This document shows positions 12,170 to 24,600 of a stretch of 64,000 nt of DNA, one piece after another; position 1 is the stretch's first letter; each line of letters opens with the position of its first letter. Origin of the DNA: Chionis minor (taxonomy: Eukaryota > Chordata > Aves > Charadriiformes > Chionididae); contig VZSF01010482.1 in the NCBI GenBank assembly GCA_013398295.1, forward strand, positions 186,001 through 250,000, given 5' to 3'. Both the position numbers and the translations under genes were made by a program. The notes under the pieces are model-generated. The model was given only the letters and a program-made list of their open reading frames with translations, ran no database searches and was not told the origin of the DNA.

Positions 12170-12260
12170 GGGTGGAATGCAGCATGAGACGTTATGCAAA
12201 ATTAATTAGTATTGCACAGGCTGATTAAAAGCACTTCTTAGGGCAACAGGCTGCTTCTGC
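12170..12260. promoter_or_regulatory. CNE-like block with POU/homeodomain composite word
   Basis: ATGCAAAATTAATTAG (12194-12209) joins an octamer-like half (ATGCAAA) to a homeodomain palindrome (TTAATTAG), followed by GCTGATTAAAAG (about 12220). Such composites occur in developmental enhancers. The following T18 run (12268-12285) closes the block. Confidence 0.33.
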
Positions 12261-12267
12261 CTTTTTC

Positions 12268-12285
12268 TTTTTTTTTTTTTTTTTT
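12268..12285 (+). repeat. T18 homopolymer
   Basis: Eighteen T in a row, preceded by TTTTTC. Possibly the reverse of a poly-A tail, but no retroposon body is recognised on the minus strand. Confidence 0.9.
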
Positions 12286-12359
12286 ACAGAAAAGAGAGGA
12301 CAAATTTCCCCGAAAACTGACCAATTCAAAGCATGCCTGTAACTTTGTTGAGAGATTTA

Positions 12360-12830
12360 TACCAGCTGCTGTTAAAATTGATCTCCACCTGGCAAATGAT
12401 AGCTCTCCATAGCCATTTTACTCCAAAAACTAGCTGTGATCTTTCCCATGTTTCTTGCATGATAATACCAAGCCTTGGACCTCCAGTTTGAGAAATCGCT
12501 TGTATTGTCTGCGAGTGTCACAATCACATTATCATCCATAATTGGCGGTGTACGGAGCAACTTCTTGGGGCCCTTCTAGCTCGCCACGGTCTGTCCCTTC
12601 TGCTTTGGCCATGCTTGATGCAATACAGGGAGTACAAATGTGGCTTGATTGGATTAAGGCCTTTATTTCTGTGAGGTCTGCTACTATTCACCGAGGTTTA
12701 ATTAAATTTGTGACCTCCAAGTGGTCAGGGAATGTGTGTCAAGTCAGGCACATAGGAAAACTGATTCATTCTGCAAAAGCTTTGGAGGTGGACAATGCCA
12801 TTTGAATCTTTCATGATACCGATACCAAGA
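12360..12830. promoter_or_regulatory. CNE-like block
   Basis: A long repeat-free stretch with 'cacaatcacattatcatccataattgg' type AT-rich text (about 12519-12545), 'cttgattggattaagg' (about 12644) and 'ggtttaattaaatttg' (about 12694). Open frames here are short (62-87 codons) and unrecognised. The block looks more constrained than its flanks, but that needs alignment to confirm. Confidence 0.3.
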
Positions 12831-15800
12831 GAAGGGCCACAGCACCACCGAGTATTATGGTTTTGCTCAGCCTCTGGGACAAAGGTTTGAGCTGGGAGGG
12901 TTCAGGAGTCCAGGGGAAGGCAAGTTCCTCTCTTTATCCCTCTCTAGTTCCTGCTGCTTAGTTGGTCTAGTTACAGCAGGGCAGTGAAACCCTTCCTGAG
13001 AGACTGCATCCCATGGCAAAACCTGTAGAGCATTTGGCACTGGAGGGTTTGGTACAGCCTCTCCCTTCCCTCACACCCCAGCCCTCAGACACTGGCAACT
13101 CCCTTCCTCAGGGCAATCCCTACCTCACCCACTCTTCTCTCGGTCTCCTGCCTGCCCATGGGCCCTGCTCTGCTCCAATGCTTTCTGGAGAAAAAGAGGA
13201 GCAGTACAGGCCACGCTCCAGGCAGATGTCTCCCTGTTGCTGGAAACAGAGGCAGGGGAAACAGTAGGGTAACAAAGTCTGCAGTGGAGAGACACAAAGC
13301 AGAGCACAAAATGAGTCTTGTGGGCTTTGTGGCCTCAGCACCTAGCAATTTTGGCAGCATTGGATAGGGCACAGTCTTCAGATTGTAACCCCGCTGTGGT
13401 CCAATTGCATTGACCACCACTACTTCAAACCCTGTGGGAGCACTGGGATGAGTTTGGCAGTAATATCTTCCAGTCAACAGCTTTGGAAGTAGTCTCCTAC
13501 TTTGGCAGCAGGTAGTCCTCATACCTCAGCTGGAAGGAGACTCTTTGCCTGGTTTCCTAGGGAGCTGGTGGGCGACCTGTAGTTGTCACAGTGTGGTAGG
13601 GACCCTTCCAGCAATGTGAATTTCACTATAGGCAGAGACAGAACAGGGGTGTTGCTACCGGGAAGATGGTGAGAAGCCTGTCCTTTCCAAGAAAGCGTCT
13701 CTTTGAAAGGAAGAAAGGAGACAAAGCAGACATGTCTCAGGGAGAAAGGGAGGGACATTGTACCCCAGAATGTCTTTGCCTGAAAGGGTGGAAGGGATGT
13801 AGGCAAAGGGAGCATCTTTCATTAAACAAAGTACTATATCTGGGAAAAACAACCCAGTCCTTCTTCAGGTCTGAAACAGAAGCAACCATCTCACCAACGT
13901 AAATACGGGTGAGGGCGTTTGGGTTTATGCTAATCTGCCGGACGATCTGAGAGAAATGATAGCTGGCATCTGCAGGGCAGGCTGGAGGAGGCGAGGAAGG
14001 GGAGGAACGTTAACGAGGCAGAGGTGATAAGCCTGAAAGGAGGTAGCCCATCTTTCATTCCTCTCCCTCTCCTCGGGCTCCAAGGCCGGGAAGGTCCTTC
14101 CTCATGCTGAGGAGGGACAGGGCTGCATCCTTCCCCCCCACCTGCAGCTCTCTCCGGGGGCAGCTCCCACACTGAGAGGACGGGAGGATGCTGGGGCGGC
14201 TTTGCCTTAGATCCAAAGAAACAATAGGTATTTACAGTATCTCAGACAGGAGCCAAGCGAAGACGGGAAGACCTGCCTTGCCATACAGCAGCAAGTCAGT
14301 CAGTACTGGGACACAGTACTGGGACACAGAGGGCAAAGGAGAAGCCAGAGGGACATCTGTTAGAAGCGAGATGCCATGGTGAAGGAGGGAAGCCGAAGAT
14401 AAGGAAACAAGAGCAGAGCTGGGGAAGACAAGGAATGACTGGAATAACTGACAAAAGCACAGTTGAAGGGGGTGAGAGAGAACAGAGGGAGCTGTAAATG
14501 GCTGACAGATTGGGAAACACTCTGTAGGTGGCAAAAGGAAATTATAGAAAAGAGGACACGCTTTTCTAGGAGAGATGGAAAGATACTGCAGCTAAGAGAT
14601 AGCTCGTGAATACTGAAAGGGGTGAGGGGAAGACACCTAAGCAATGATCCCACCAAAACAAGGCTCCTGCCTGGTCTGCCACAACAGAAGTGCTTCCTCT
14701 GACAAAACTGGTTCAGGGATCCAGAAGGAGCAGCTTAATCACCAAGAAACATCTAAAAATCCATAAATAATTTTTACTCTAAAATGAAACCCTGGAAAAA
14801 AGCCCTGAGAGGCTCCGACTGAAGTATTTCCAAATGGGGTAGGATTGGACCATCAAGAGGACTTTTTTCCAAATGTAAGTAAATATGCTGAAAATACACC
14901 ACCCAGAGCAATAACACATCCTGCAAAACAGCAAAGGACACTGTACAGTTTCAAAACACTGTCTTGTATCTGCAGGCAGCCCCTGGGCAGATTTCTTGTT
15001 CCAGCTTCTTTGAACAGCTATGGAATTACAGGAAGAGAACCTGGACAAATGTCATCTCATTAGAAGACATTTAGGATGTGCGTCTGTCATTTAAGATGAA
15101 TTAAAGCCTTGGAGGTGAAATTGCTCACTATCCCCAGGCACACACTGAGGAACATCTCAGCAGACTTTTCACTCTGGTGATGTATGCTAGAGCCATTTTC
15201 TTGTTTGGAGAGTCAACAAAAAAAAAAATCAGTCTTAACCACAGAAAAATTGTAAAAAAGCCATATTTTGAGTATTTGTTGTAATATGTGTGCCTTTTCT
15301 GAAGCTTTGACTTTGTGTCTTTATTGGATTGGAGTTCTTTTAACTATGACCCTAAATCTTACTGTCCTTACCCCTTAAATACAATAATCATACTTAATGT
15401 GGAGAAGGACACTCGGCAAATGGTCCTAGAGCTTCAAGATTTCTCTTCAAGGGCGTTATCAATAGTCTCTTGGCAAAAGAGCTCATGGCTTTCCTTCCGT
15501 CTGATGGTGCCCAACTGACTCTGTAGTTTAAGCAAATAGCTTAGCAAATGTATTTCTAGGCAATCATCCTCTACACCATTCTCTGAGCACCAATGTCAGA
15601 GAAACATAGTAAGTGCCCCACTGCTCAAAGGATCCAATATATCCTCCTTCATCCTCCAAAGCCTGCAGTTTGTAGTAAATAGCCAGCGTTATTGACTCAG
15701 TACCTGCCCTTTTGCCCTCTCCACGTTGCTGAGATCTCCACAAGGAATCTTGGAGGACAGTGGTCAAGGCTTTGCAGGTAAGTACATTAGTATATACCAG

Positions 15801-18190
15801 GGACCCCGGCACCGCCTGCTCCCAGTTAAGCAGGAAAAGCGTTGCCATATCTTATGGCAGTCAGACAGTGAGCTCCATAGTTCACATTAGCAGCCAGCTT
15901 CACTTTAGGTCATAAAGAGAAGAAGGGCCAACATGGTGCTTGATCCTCTGATCTAGCATTCTGCCTGATTTGCGAAGCGCCTCGCCTGGGTTGCCTCTGA
16001 GCTTGGTCTCCGTTGCATCCCAGGGGCACAGACAAAATTCCTTGCCCAATCAATGCCACGGTCTCCTGGGGCCATCTGTGCTGGACCCATGGACCTTCCT
16101 CACTCTCAGGGGCCAGCCAGTCACCGGCCTGTTTGCCAGCTGGGCCTCCACACAGCTACCCCACGTCTGCAGCAGATGGCCGGATCCACAGCCCACGTGG
16201 TAGCTGCCAGCACCTTCCCTGTGAGCGGGAGATCAGATGGACTCCCACACGTTGCCCTTCCTGGCTCCAATTCACACTGGACACTTCAAGGTCAGAGATG
16301 ACCGAGTAGAAATCACCGAGGTGACTGTTTTTCGATCTGGCTGCTGTGGTCTTTCCTTTTCCAGCATCCCTACCACAGGGGCTCTCCACAGCCAAAAAGC
16401 AGGAAGAGAGATGGGCTGCACCTTTTGTCAGCACAAAGGGATGAAGGAGGATGAGAAGGTGTTGGAGGGTCTCGTGAGGAAGCCAACCTCCTCTTCTTCC
16501 CAGTGCCTTGCATGTGCTGCTCTTGTCATTGCGTTTTACCAAGGCATGCCCTTTTGCCTGGCTAAGAATTCATTCTTTAATAAACTTTAACATTAAAAGC
16601 CACTTAATGTCAGATGGTAAGCAGGTCATCGGAACAGAATATGAGAGTCACCTCCGGCTGCTGACCTTACAGGGGTACGGCCCCTCCATGGGACCCATTA
16701 GCCTCTGTGAGAGTTAGGTACACGAGGGGCAGACAGAGTCTGCAATATCATCTTGCATGTGGCTTGGAGCCACTTGTGGTTTTTCGTTGTTGTTGCTGGA
16801 CAACACTAAGATGGATGTTAATGCGTTGCTTATCTGAGGGTTTCAAAGATCTCTGTGGCCTTCTGCAAGGAAAGGGCTCCCTGTGCTTGTCCTATGTTGT
16901 GTAACATGGCAGACAAGAGTTACCTCTCCCTCAGTGCCCTTCTCATATTTCATACACTGTTCTCCCCACTGAATAATCCTCAATATCTTCCTTTTTCTGT
17001 TTTTATTTCTGAGGAATTTTGGAGGTTGCGTTTTCCTTAATAGCCCACTGAAGGCTGAGGCCTTCACTCTGTGCTTACTAAATCAGCCTGAACTTAAAAG
17101 GACCTCCCCCGAGTAAAACCAAAATAAAAACTGAGCAGAGTCTTTGGGGTTTACTTTTATTTTTTCTCATTTTCCCATGATCATCTGTGCCATTTCACTT
17201 TGATATATTTTTTCCATCTGCTGGGTGTTCTAGGAACTTTTGCATTCTTCCCACAACATGACCTCATGAAAGAGATCAAGGAGTCCAAGTAAAGACCTAT
17301 GAAGACTAGTATTGCTTTTTCTTGTCTGCTTTTGAGACCTCTTGTACCCGTCTTGCTCGTGGCTAACATCTTGAGCTCCAACATATGGAGGTTAGCTACA
17401 GAGTTAGCTGGTGACCCAGCTTCTTCACCCCCTGCAAGACCAGCCTGGAACCTTGAACAGAGGCAAGCACTGGCAGCATGCGTGCTCCTTGTCTTAGCAA
17501 TCCTCACCTTCAGACAGACTGGCCCTGGCAGGATCAGAACAGTAATGCTGCTCTTCTAGCTGTCCCTTATCCTGGCAGAACCTGCCCAACACAGTTGCCC
17601 GTGGTGTGGTAGGTTCTCCTCTGCTGGGAGGTGCGGTGTTGAGCACCAGCATGAGTGACGGCGGTCTCCAGGCTCTCACAGCTGATGAACACTGTCAGTG
17701 CCCCCATATAATGATGACTTACCTCTTCCCGGATTGGAGAAGAGGAGGCCTCTGAAAAGCACCGTCGCTTATAAGTAACTGCTCCTTTCAACTTCAATGA
17801 CATGCCACATCCATCCTTGAGCTCTTCCAAAAATGCCCTCCTGGGACTTCACTTTCCCCGTAACTTGGAGTGACGTGCATCGGCAAGGAGGGAGACGGGA
17901 GTTTTGCTCAGTCTCAGTCCTGCCGCGTGCAAATGAAAAGGCTGGTCGGCAGGGGTGGGGGGAGAGAGAGTGCTGTGGCAGAGTAAATAAATTGCACGCT
18001 GCGCATGTTATGCCAGCGGGGCTCCGGAGCAGTTCTACGGGCTTTCGTAAATGGGAATTCACCTCCTCGATCGCTCAGGGCAGTGCTGTCAAATGGTGTT
18101 GCCAGGCTTGTGCCTCATCCAGAGGTCTCAAATATTTCCCAAGTCACCCCACTTCAATTTTCTTTCACGAGATGATTTTTCCCTTTTGAA
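12831..18190. other. Non-coding, no gene seen
   Basis: Ordinary unique DNA. A perfect donor consensus CAG|GTAAGT lies at 15777/15778 (+) after a pyrimidine-rich segment, but no coding frame supports an exon. The 13-bp duplication at 14.3 kb is the only repeat I see. Confidence 0.55.
14301..14326. repeat. 13-bp perfect tandem duplication
   Basis: Two identical copies of CAGTACTGGGACA, back to back. A recent small duplication. Confidence 0.95.
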
Positions 18191-18202
18191 GGGGGGGGGG
18201 GG
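18191..18202 (+). repeat. G12 homopolymer
   Basis: Twelve G in a row, followed by CGCGG. A likely site of sequencing or length variation. Confidence 0.9.
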
Positions 18203-18328
18203 CGCGGAAAAGCCAGCCCAGAAAGCCCACCCGAGAGGCCATGGGAGAAGGGGAGGCAGCAGGTGAGTGAGGAGGGATGGGAGAAAGAGCATGACAAGGG
18301 CTTTCACAACAGAGGAATTCAGGCTCTT

Positions 18329-18364
18329 CCCCCCGCGCTCCCCCCCTTCCTCCCCCCCGCACCC
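18329..18364 (-). other. G-quadruplex motif on the minus strand
   Basis: C-runs on the + strand at 18329-18334, 18340-18346, 18352-18358 and 18362-18364, with loops of 5 (gcgct), 5 (ttcct) and 3 (gca), give a full four-run quadruplex motif on the minus strand and an i-motif on the plus strand. It lies directly upstream of the CNE-like block that begins at about 18370. Confidence 0.7.
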
Positions 18365-18600
18365 TTGTTTGAATTTAGCATGCGTCCTCCTATGGCGTCG
18401 TAATTACTAAGATTACCAAATGAATCTTTTGCTTCTGTACACACCGGGCATTCAGCGGAGCTCTAATAGTTGTCATTAAGTTTTCAGGGAGGTGGGAGAA
18501 GATAGATTGAATGCATGCACTCCAGCGCTGCGCAGAGCCTATTGATGGCTGCTGAGTAATGATTTTTTTCTAATTGGTGGAGAGCAGCGGCCCTAATGGA
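18365..18600. promoter_or_regulatory. CNE-like block
   Basis: One of the strongest CNE candidates by texture. It contains 'cgtaattactaagatta' (about 18398), CTCTAATAG (about 18461), 'gtcattaag' (about 18473), 'gagtaatga' (about 18554) and 'ctaattgg' (about 18570). Homeodomain-type cores thus recur every 20-60 bp, with SOX-like and E-box-like words between. No repeat and no long reading frame. Flanked upstream by G/C homopolymer runs. I infer an enhancer-like element of a developmental gene. Confidence 0.38.
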
Positions 18601-21600
18601 TGGAGCCTCTCTGTGCATTTACACTGTCTCCTCAATCAATAACCCTCGCTGTGCCTGGCACGGAGGAGTTCCTGAAAGCCCCTTTGTAATAATGGATTGC
18701 TGGAGGTTACACAAACCGCTGCCTCCCGCTGAGTCAGCCCTCTGGCAGGCACCTACTGCTTCCCCGGGACCTGGCTTTCCAGGCGGGACACCCGCAGGGT
18801 GGCCCCTCGCCTCGGGTCCCTGCCCCCAGGCACCCCACAGGCTCCCCGGCTGCCGGGAAGGTTTTGTTGCTTGCCGAGCCCGTGCCAGCTCGGAGGAGCG
18901 GGAACAGCTGGGAAGCTTTTTATTGGCTTTGGCTTGGGAAGCCTGGCTTTTTATAGGAGGCTTTGTGGGGGTTTTTTCCTCCCTCTCATCTTCTTAAAGA
19001 AAAATTCACAGGTCAGATGCCGAGCCTTTATTGAGGCCGAAATGGTTGGGAGACCAGGCTGTGCCAAGCAGCGCTCTCCGCTTGCCCAGTGCGTGAGCCC
19101 AGCTCAGGGAGAGCAACTTCGACCGCCCATTAACCATCTTCCTGCACCACGCCGGCACGGGCTGCTTGGATCTTAGCCCTCATCATCCCCTCCCGTCCGT
19201 GTGTGTGTCCCCTGCCTCCTTTTCCGCTTTCCTCTTTGCAGGTTGACATGCAAGTAACAGTCACAAGACAGCTCTGGAAATTCAGCCTCGCCAGTGCATT
19301 TCCAGGAGGCAGGCAGGTCTGACAGGTCGGGGGAGACATGAGAAAAGGGACGTTAATAAGGGTATCTGAAAAGGGAGGCCTCAACACTGCACCAGCTCAG
19401 CCTTCCTCTTCCCCACACAAGAGAGCCTTTTACTGGGAAAAAAAGAGGGGATTTCCATGGTTTGCTGAGATTTACAGTGGGCTGAGACTTGGTTTCTTCA
19501 CTGTTACCCTGTTTCTGCGGGAACTGCAACCTCAAAGCCCACTGCAGAGCGTTTCCGAGTGCCAGCACATTGTCACTGTGAACTCTGAGCCCCCCAGGAA
19601 AGGTGCCCATTGCTGGGACCTTTTAGAAGTGAACCTTTTAGGTACGTGGTCTGGACACCCATAACTCAGGAGTCTGCTCTTGTTGGTTTGCTAGTGAGGT
19701 TTTTAAGTCTCGTTGTGTGCCAACTGCACAACTCATGACATAGTCCAACCCAGTGTCCCCTCTGGAAGGGACACTACTGTGGAAAGGGGAGGGAGGGCTT
19801 GGGATTGCCCTCCTGACATGACTGGCTGCTGTCAGTCCTGCTACGAATGCACACTCTCTGGATCTCCTCCGGCATGGAGGCAATTTGAATTTTCTGTTGT
19901 CCTCTCCAGCGCTTGGGGTCCTCAGAGCCTGTAATGATCTCCAGTCCTTCTGCCTGAGACTGGACGTGAGTTTAAGGTCTGCCCCTGGCTTGCCTTGGTT
20001 AAAAGCTGAAAACACTGAAGGGTACGGCATGAGAGTTCATTTTGCTGGTGGGGAGATCTGGAGGGGAGGATCTGGCCTCAAAACTTCAGCCTGAGCTCCA
20101 GGCCTAGACCCAGGCAAGTGGAGTGGCTGTTCGGGGCTGGACTGCAGAAAGCATCTCGGTATGCAGATAGAATGATTTGCCAATTCCTCCAGGGCAGAGA
20201 GCTCAACAAAGAGCGGGTTCTAATGTCCCCGTGTCACTCCCAGTAGCCTGGGAACATGGCTGGGGACAGTAGGGAGAGCTCGGACTCTACAGTGTCAGGC
20301 ATGTCCTCGCTTGGCTTGTTACCACTGGAAAGCATCCCTCGGGATGAACTTCAGCAGAGTCTGTTTCTGCACTATTGGGTACACACCTTAGTTTCAGCTG
20401 AAGAAGTGGCAGGTAAAATGGTTGCAGAAGAAATATTTTTTTTCTTGGTTCGTGCCACAGAAAGGGAAAGACTACTGAAATGTTTTAGGGAGTGGAAGTC
20501 TGATTCATCCTCATTGCCACTCCTGACTCTCCGTCTGAGTGCAGTGAGTGATTTTCCCTCCCTTTCACAGGGGGAATCAGTCATACATAAGCTACTGTCT
20601 CACTGAGCAAGGAATGACGGAGGGAGAGGGAGGCAGGTGGCCTTGTTCCTCTGTTTTTCCATCAGCATCTCTCTCCAGCAGGGGCAGAGGACCAGGCAAG
20701 AGGAAGGTGAATACTTCCAGGATCTGTGGCCACCCCAATGTGCATGTGGCATGATTCTCCCACCCTCCGTGAGATCATCCCTCAGATTCTCCTGATGCCT
20801 AAGATCATCAGAGTGTGCACCAGGAGGACAGGGTGGCAGAAATCCCAGCCTGGCAAGGGAGGTGCAGGCAGCATGCCAGCAGACAGGGAGGGATATTAAG
20901 ACGGCCAAGGACTACCTTTTGTAGAGTAACCGTGACGGTGAGGCAGAGGTGCAATAGCGGAGGCGTCCCAGACAGAGACCCGCAGCAGAGGACAGCATGT
21001 TTCTCCGCTGCGGCCACTGCCTTGTGCACGGGAACAGTTCACCTGCCATCAGCAGGGAGGGACTGTTTGACTGGAGAACAGGGACAGCAAGATAGACCAA
21101 GGCAGGCTGTAAGAAAATCGGGGTGGAAAATCTAGAGAAAAGAGCAGGGCGAGAAAAGTTAATTTTTTTATGCTGTGTGAGGATGTTTTAAAATCCTTTC
21201 ATAAGGATTCTGATAACTTGAGGAAAGGGGCTGGCCACTTCGGCAGTGTAATTTGTGCCAGAGAAGGGAGCTGTGACTGGGGAAGGAGGACCAGAGCCGC
21301 AGAAGAGCCTGAGGCCAAACCAGGGGAGACTTGGTGATGCCACCAGCTCTGTCTAGGGGAGTAGGGGAGCCCTGCCTACACTGTAAGGAACTGCTGCGGG
21401 CTGCCCTCCTGCAGGGTGGGCAGCAGCGGGAAGAAACACAGAGGCCAAATCCTGCCCAGGAGATCCCGCAGGGCCCTGGGCACAGGCAGCAGCAGCCTGC
21501 CCCTGCAGCAGGGAGGACACAGAGCCAGCACTCGGGACTGCTGCTAAACAGGGCTGCTCCGTAGCTGGCAGAGAGGAGAAGCCAAAGCAATGGCAAAGGA

Positions 21601-24600
21601 CAGACATTCAGGAGCGGGATTTGGCCCAGCTGTCGGCCCTGACTTGCCAGTGGAGATGGTAGCAAAGGGAACCGATCTGCCTCATTCACTGTCTCTGTCA
21701 TAGCCATGTTAACTCATCAGTGTTGCGGGAGTTAAATATACAGATTTTCAGAGCAGGACCATGCTTCACCTGTCGTACAAACGGTGCATAGGTCAGAGCA
21801 CCTCTGAGTTCCATGTCCTTGTCCAGATCCTTGCCGTGGGACTCGGTCTCGCAACACAACTGTGGGAAAACGGAGCACAAGATCACGGGAGCCACAGTGC
21901 AGCCTGAAGGCATCCAGACATTCATTTATGCTGCTGCTTCTTCACAATCCACTTACTAGCAGGAGACTTAGATAAATCAAACTGGAAACATTTCAATAAA
22001 CTGTACTTTCTGTGTAGTTTTTGGAACCAGAGAAAACCTGTGGACTCCATCCAGATGCTCAGGTGAGGAGGATTATGACAGCTCAGACAGAAGTGTTCAT
22101 GCCTCTCTCTTCCTGCCTGTTTTCCTGCAGCACACCCTTTCAATGCAGGGAGCCTGCCTGCCTAGCCGAGAGGCAAGTCAGCGCTGTGAAGCAATGCAAA
22201 ATGCCCTCTCTTGCTCAGGATGATAAACTTTTCTTCTTTGATTATTTGCAACCCTCCTTAATCTAGAGGAAACCCTCTTTGCTTGGGAAGCATCGCTTGC
22301 TCTTTGTTCATAAAAAGCACAACCTTCTCACCTGCATTTGTGATTTCTCCACTACCCTGACAGCTCCTCAGGGACTCCAGACCTGTCCTCTGCAGCGTTT
22401 TTTCCTCACTTAGCTAGTGCTTTAGGAAAACATTTTCTGCTTTGGACTTTATTATCAAGCAAAGCAGACAAACCAGGATCTTTCCAAACTGTACCTCAGA
22501 ACAAGCCCATATTCACATAATTGCAGTAAAAATACAGTGAATGACGTGAGGATCCCCATTTCTATTATGCCGGGGCGGGGGGGGGGGCCGCAAACAAACA
22601 GGGGCTGTCAGAAAGACAATTGCCACAAAGGAAAGGAGTGAGGGCTGAGTTTCTCTGACAATAAGAATGATACAGCTTGCATGAGAATTCATTTCAGTAT
22701 GCTTCTTCAGCACACACCAGACTCCCAGGAGGGTGTTTCAGATTTCATTTCCTAACTTTGCTGATTGGAACTGAGTCTTGCATTTACTTGGCTTTTTCCT
22801 TTTACACTGTCATTCGGGGTCCTGCTTGGTTTCTGCCCTATGCGCCTCATCTCTGCCACAGCCCCCTCGCCACAGCCCAGAAAGATAAGGAAATACTGAG
22901 GATGTGCCAGTGACCACAGCTTCGGCAAATTTCAATTCCTTTCTGCCCTTCTCCCAGCAGGAAGCACTCCCTTCCCAGAGGCATTACCCAGCCCATGGCT
23001 ATTTACGGCAGTCAGGAGTTCAGCTTGTTTTCCCAAAGCACGTTCTCATTATAGCTCAGGTTAAAGGCTCCCCGAGAAAAGCAGAAACATCTCTTCCATA
23101 CTTTCCAGCTCTGGAAAAACCAGCTTAACTGGGCCCTCAGATGGTCTCCAGAGTCTCCTAGAACATGGAGTTAGCCAGTCTTAAAAGGAGCCAAGGGATA
23201 AATATCCTGGGTGAGTTTCAATGTTCTCTGCACAGTTTCTGCTCCCACTCTGCGCAGTTCCACTGGCCAAAGAACAGCAGCAACCAAAGTTCAACAGCTG
23301 GCCTGAGGGTCTAGGTCTTGGTGTCTCTTCCTGCTTTCTCCCTGCGGTACTTTAATTTGGTACAAGACAGTCCCTTGTTCCAAGTACCGCTTCTGTTCAA
23401 TCTGGCTTCTTTCAGGCTTTCTTTTCAGCTGATTGAGGAATACCACCTTTCTGGAGCAGGAAATCACCACGTTTGATTACACATCTTGGGGCAGAAGACC
23501 AAAGTGGTATTTAATAAACTGCCACCTTTGCCAAAAGCAGCAACATCAAATCCTGTGAAATGGGCAATTGCTGCAACGGAGATAGCTTTAGCTGGTGTGC
23601 TGGCAGGGCGACAGCCGACCGTCTCTCGGCTACTGCTGAGCCAGGTTCAAGAGCTTAAACACGGCTTCGAGCTCTGGCAGCAAGGCTCAGATGCACCGCG
23701 TGCCCAAGCATCCCACGGGCAGCAAACCCCCCTTGCATCAGTGTCTGCCACCCAGTCGGTGAAGTGGTGTTGCGTCAGCTCCAAGAGCGAAAGGGGAAAG
23801 AGCGAGCGAGCAAGAGAGATGTTCACTCAAACTGGCAGCTGCCTTTTGTTTCGCGATGGCAGCTGCCAGCAAGAGACAGGCAGGGCAAGGGAAAAACACA
23901 CAAGAGCAACACGCTAGATGCAAAGCATATTACATGCTAGATTTAAAATAAAATAGCATGCATGAAGGGTAAATATTCAGCATAACGCATGATGACGCAG
24001 CCCCGCCATTCTCCTTCCAGTTCCTAGGAGCTGTGGGACTGGATCTCCCTGGGCTGCGCTGGCTGTCCTGGAAGAAAAGGCAGGGGCAACACTCAAACTT
24101 TATAAGCAAAGGAAGCAAGTGCCTAAACATCGACTTTCTTCATCCACTTGACGCAGGTGAAAGGAGAAATATCACTTCAGTGGAGAAGGGTGGTCTGTGG
24201 ATGATCCTGTACAGTGGGCTCGTTGTTTCTCTCTCGCTCCTGACAGCTCGCTTGCTTTCTTTCCTCACGGGACTGTATTTCAGTCGGTTTAATGCTTTTG
24301 GCAGGGCGACGGCTCTGGAGCCTGACCGCCCTCCCTGCACAGAAGTGGTGCTGGTGGCGGTGCCGCACATCCCTCTCCAACTCCACCTCACCACACCACC
24401 AGCCTGGACTCGGCTCATCACCCCCAGCACCACCTCCCACCCTGGGGGAAGCCCTTTGCCAGGGCAGGATCCGCTTTGTAATAGCTGCTGGGGCCTGGGC
24501 AATGCTGGACAAGGTTCACATCTTCAGCGGTGAACATCCCTGGTGCTTCACCTCCCCATCCGCCCCAGCGTCGTTCCTCAGAGAGGCATGCCGGAGAGGG

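Noticed and set aside
21168..21707. 179-codon minus-strand frame, Leu/Ser/Cys-rich
   Set aside because: Bias follows the CAG/CTG-rich base composition; no membrane topology or domain pattern is convincing.
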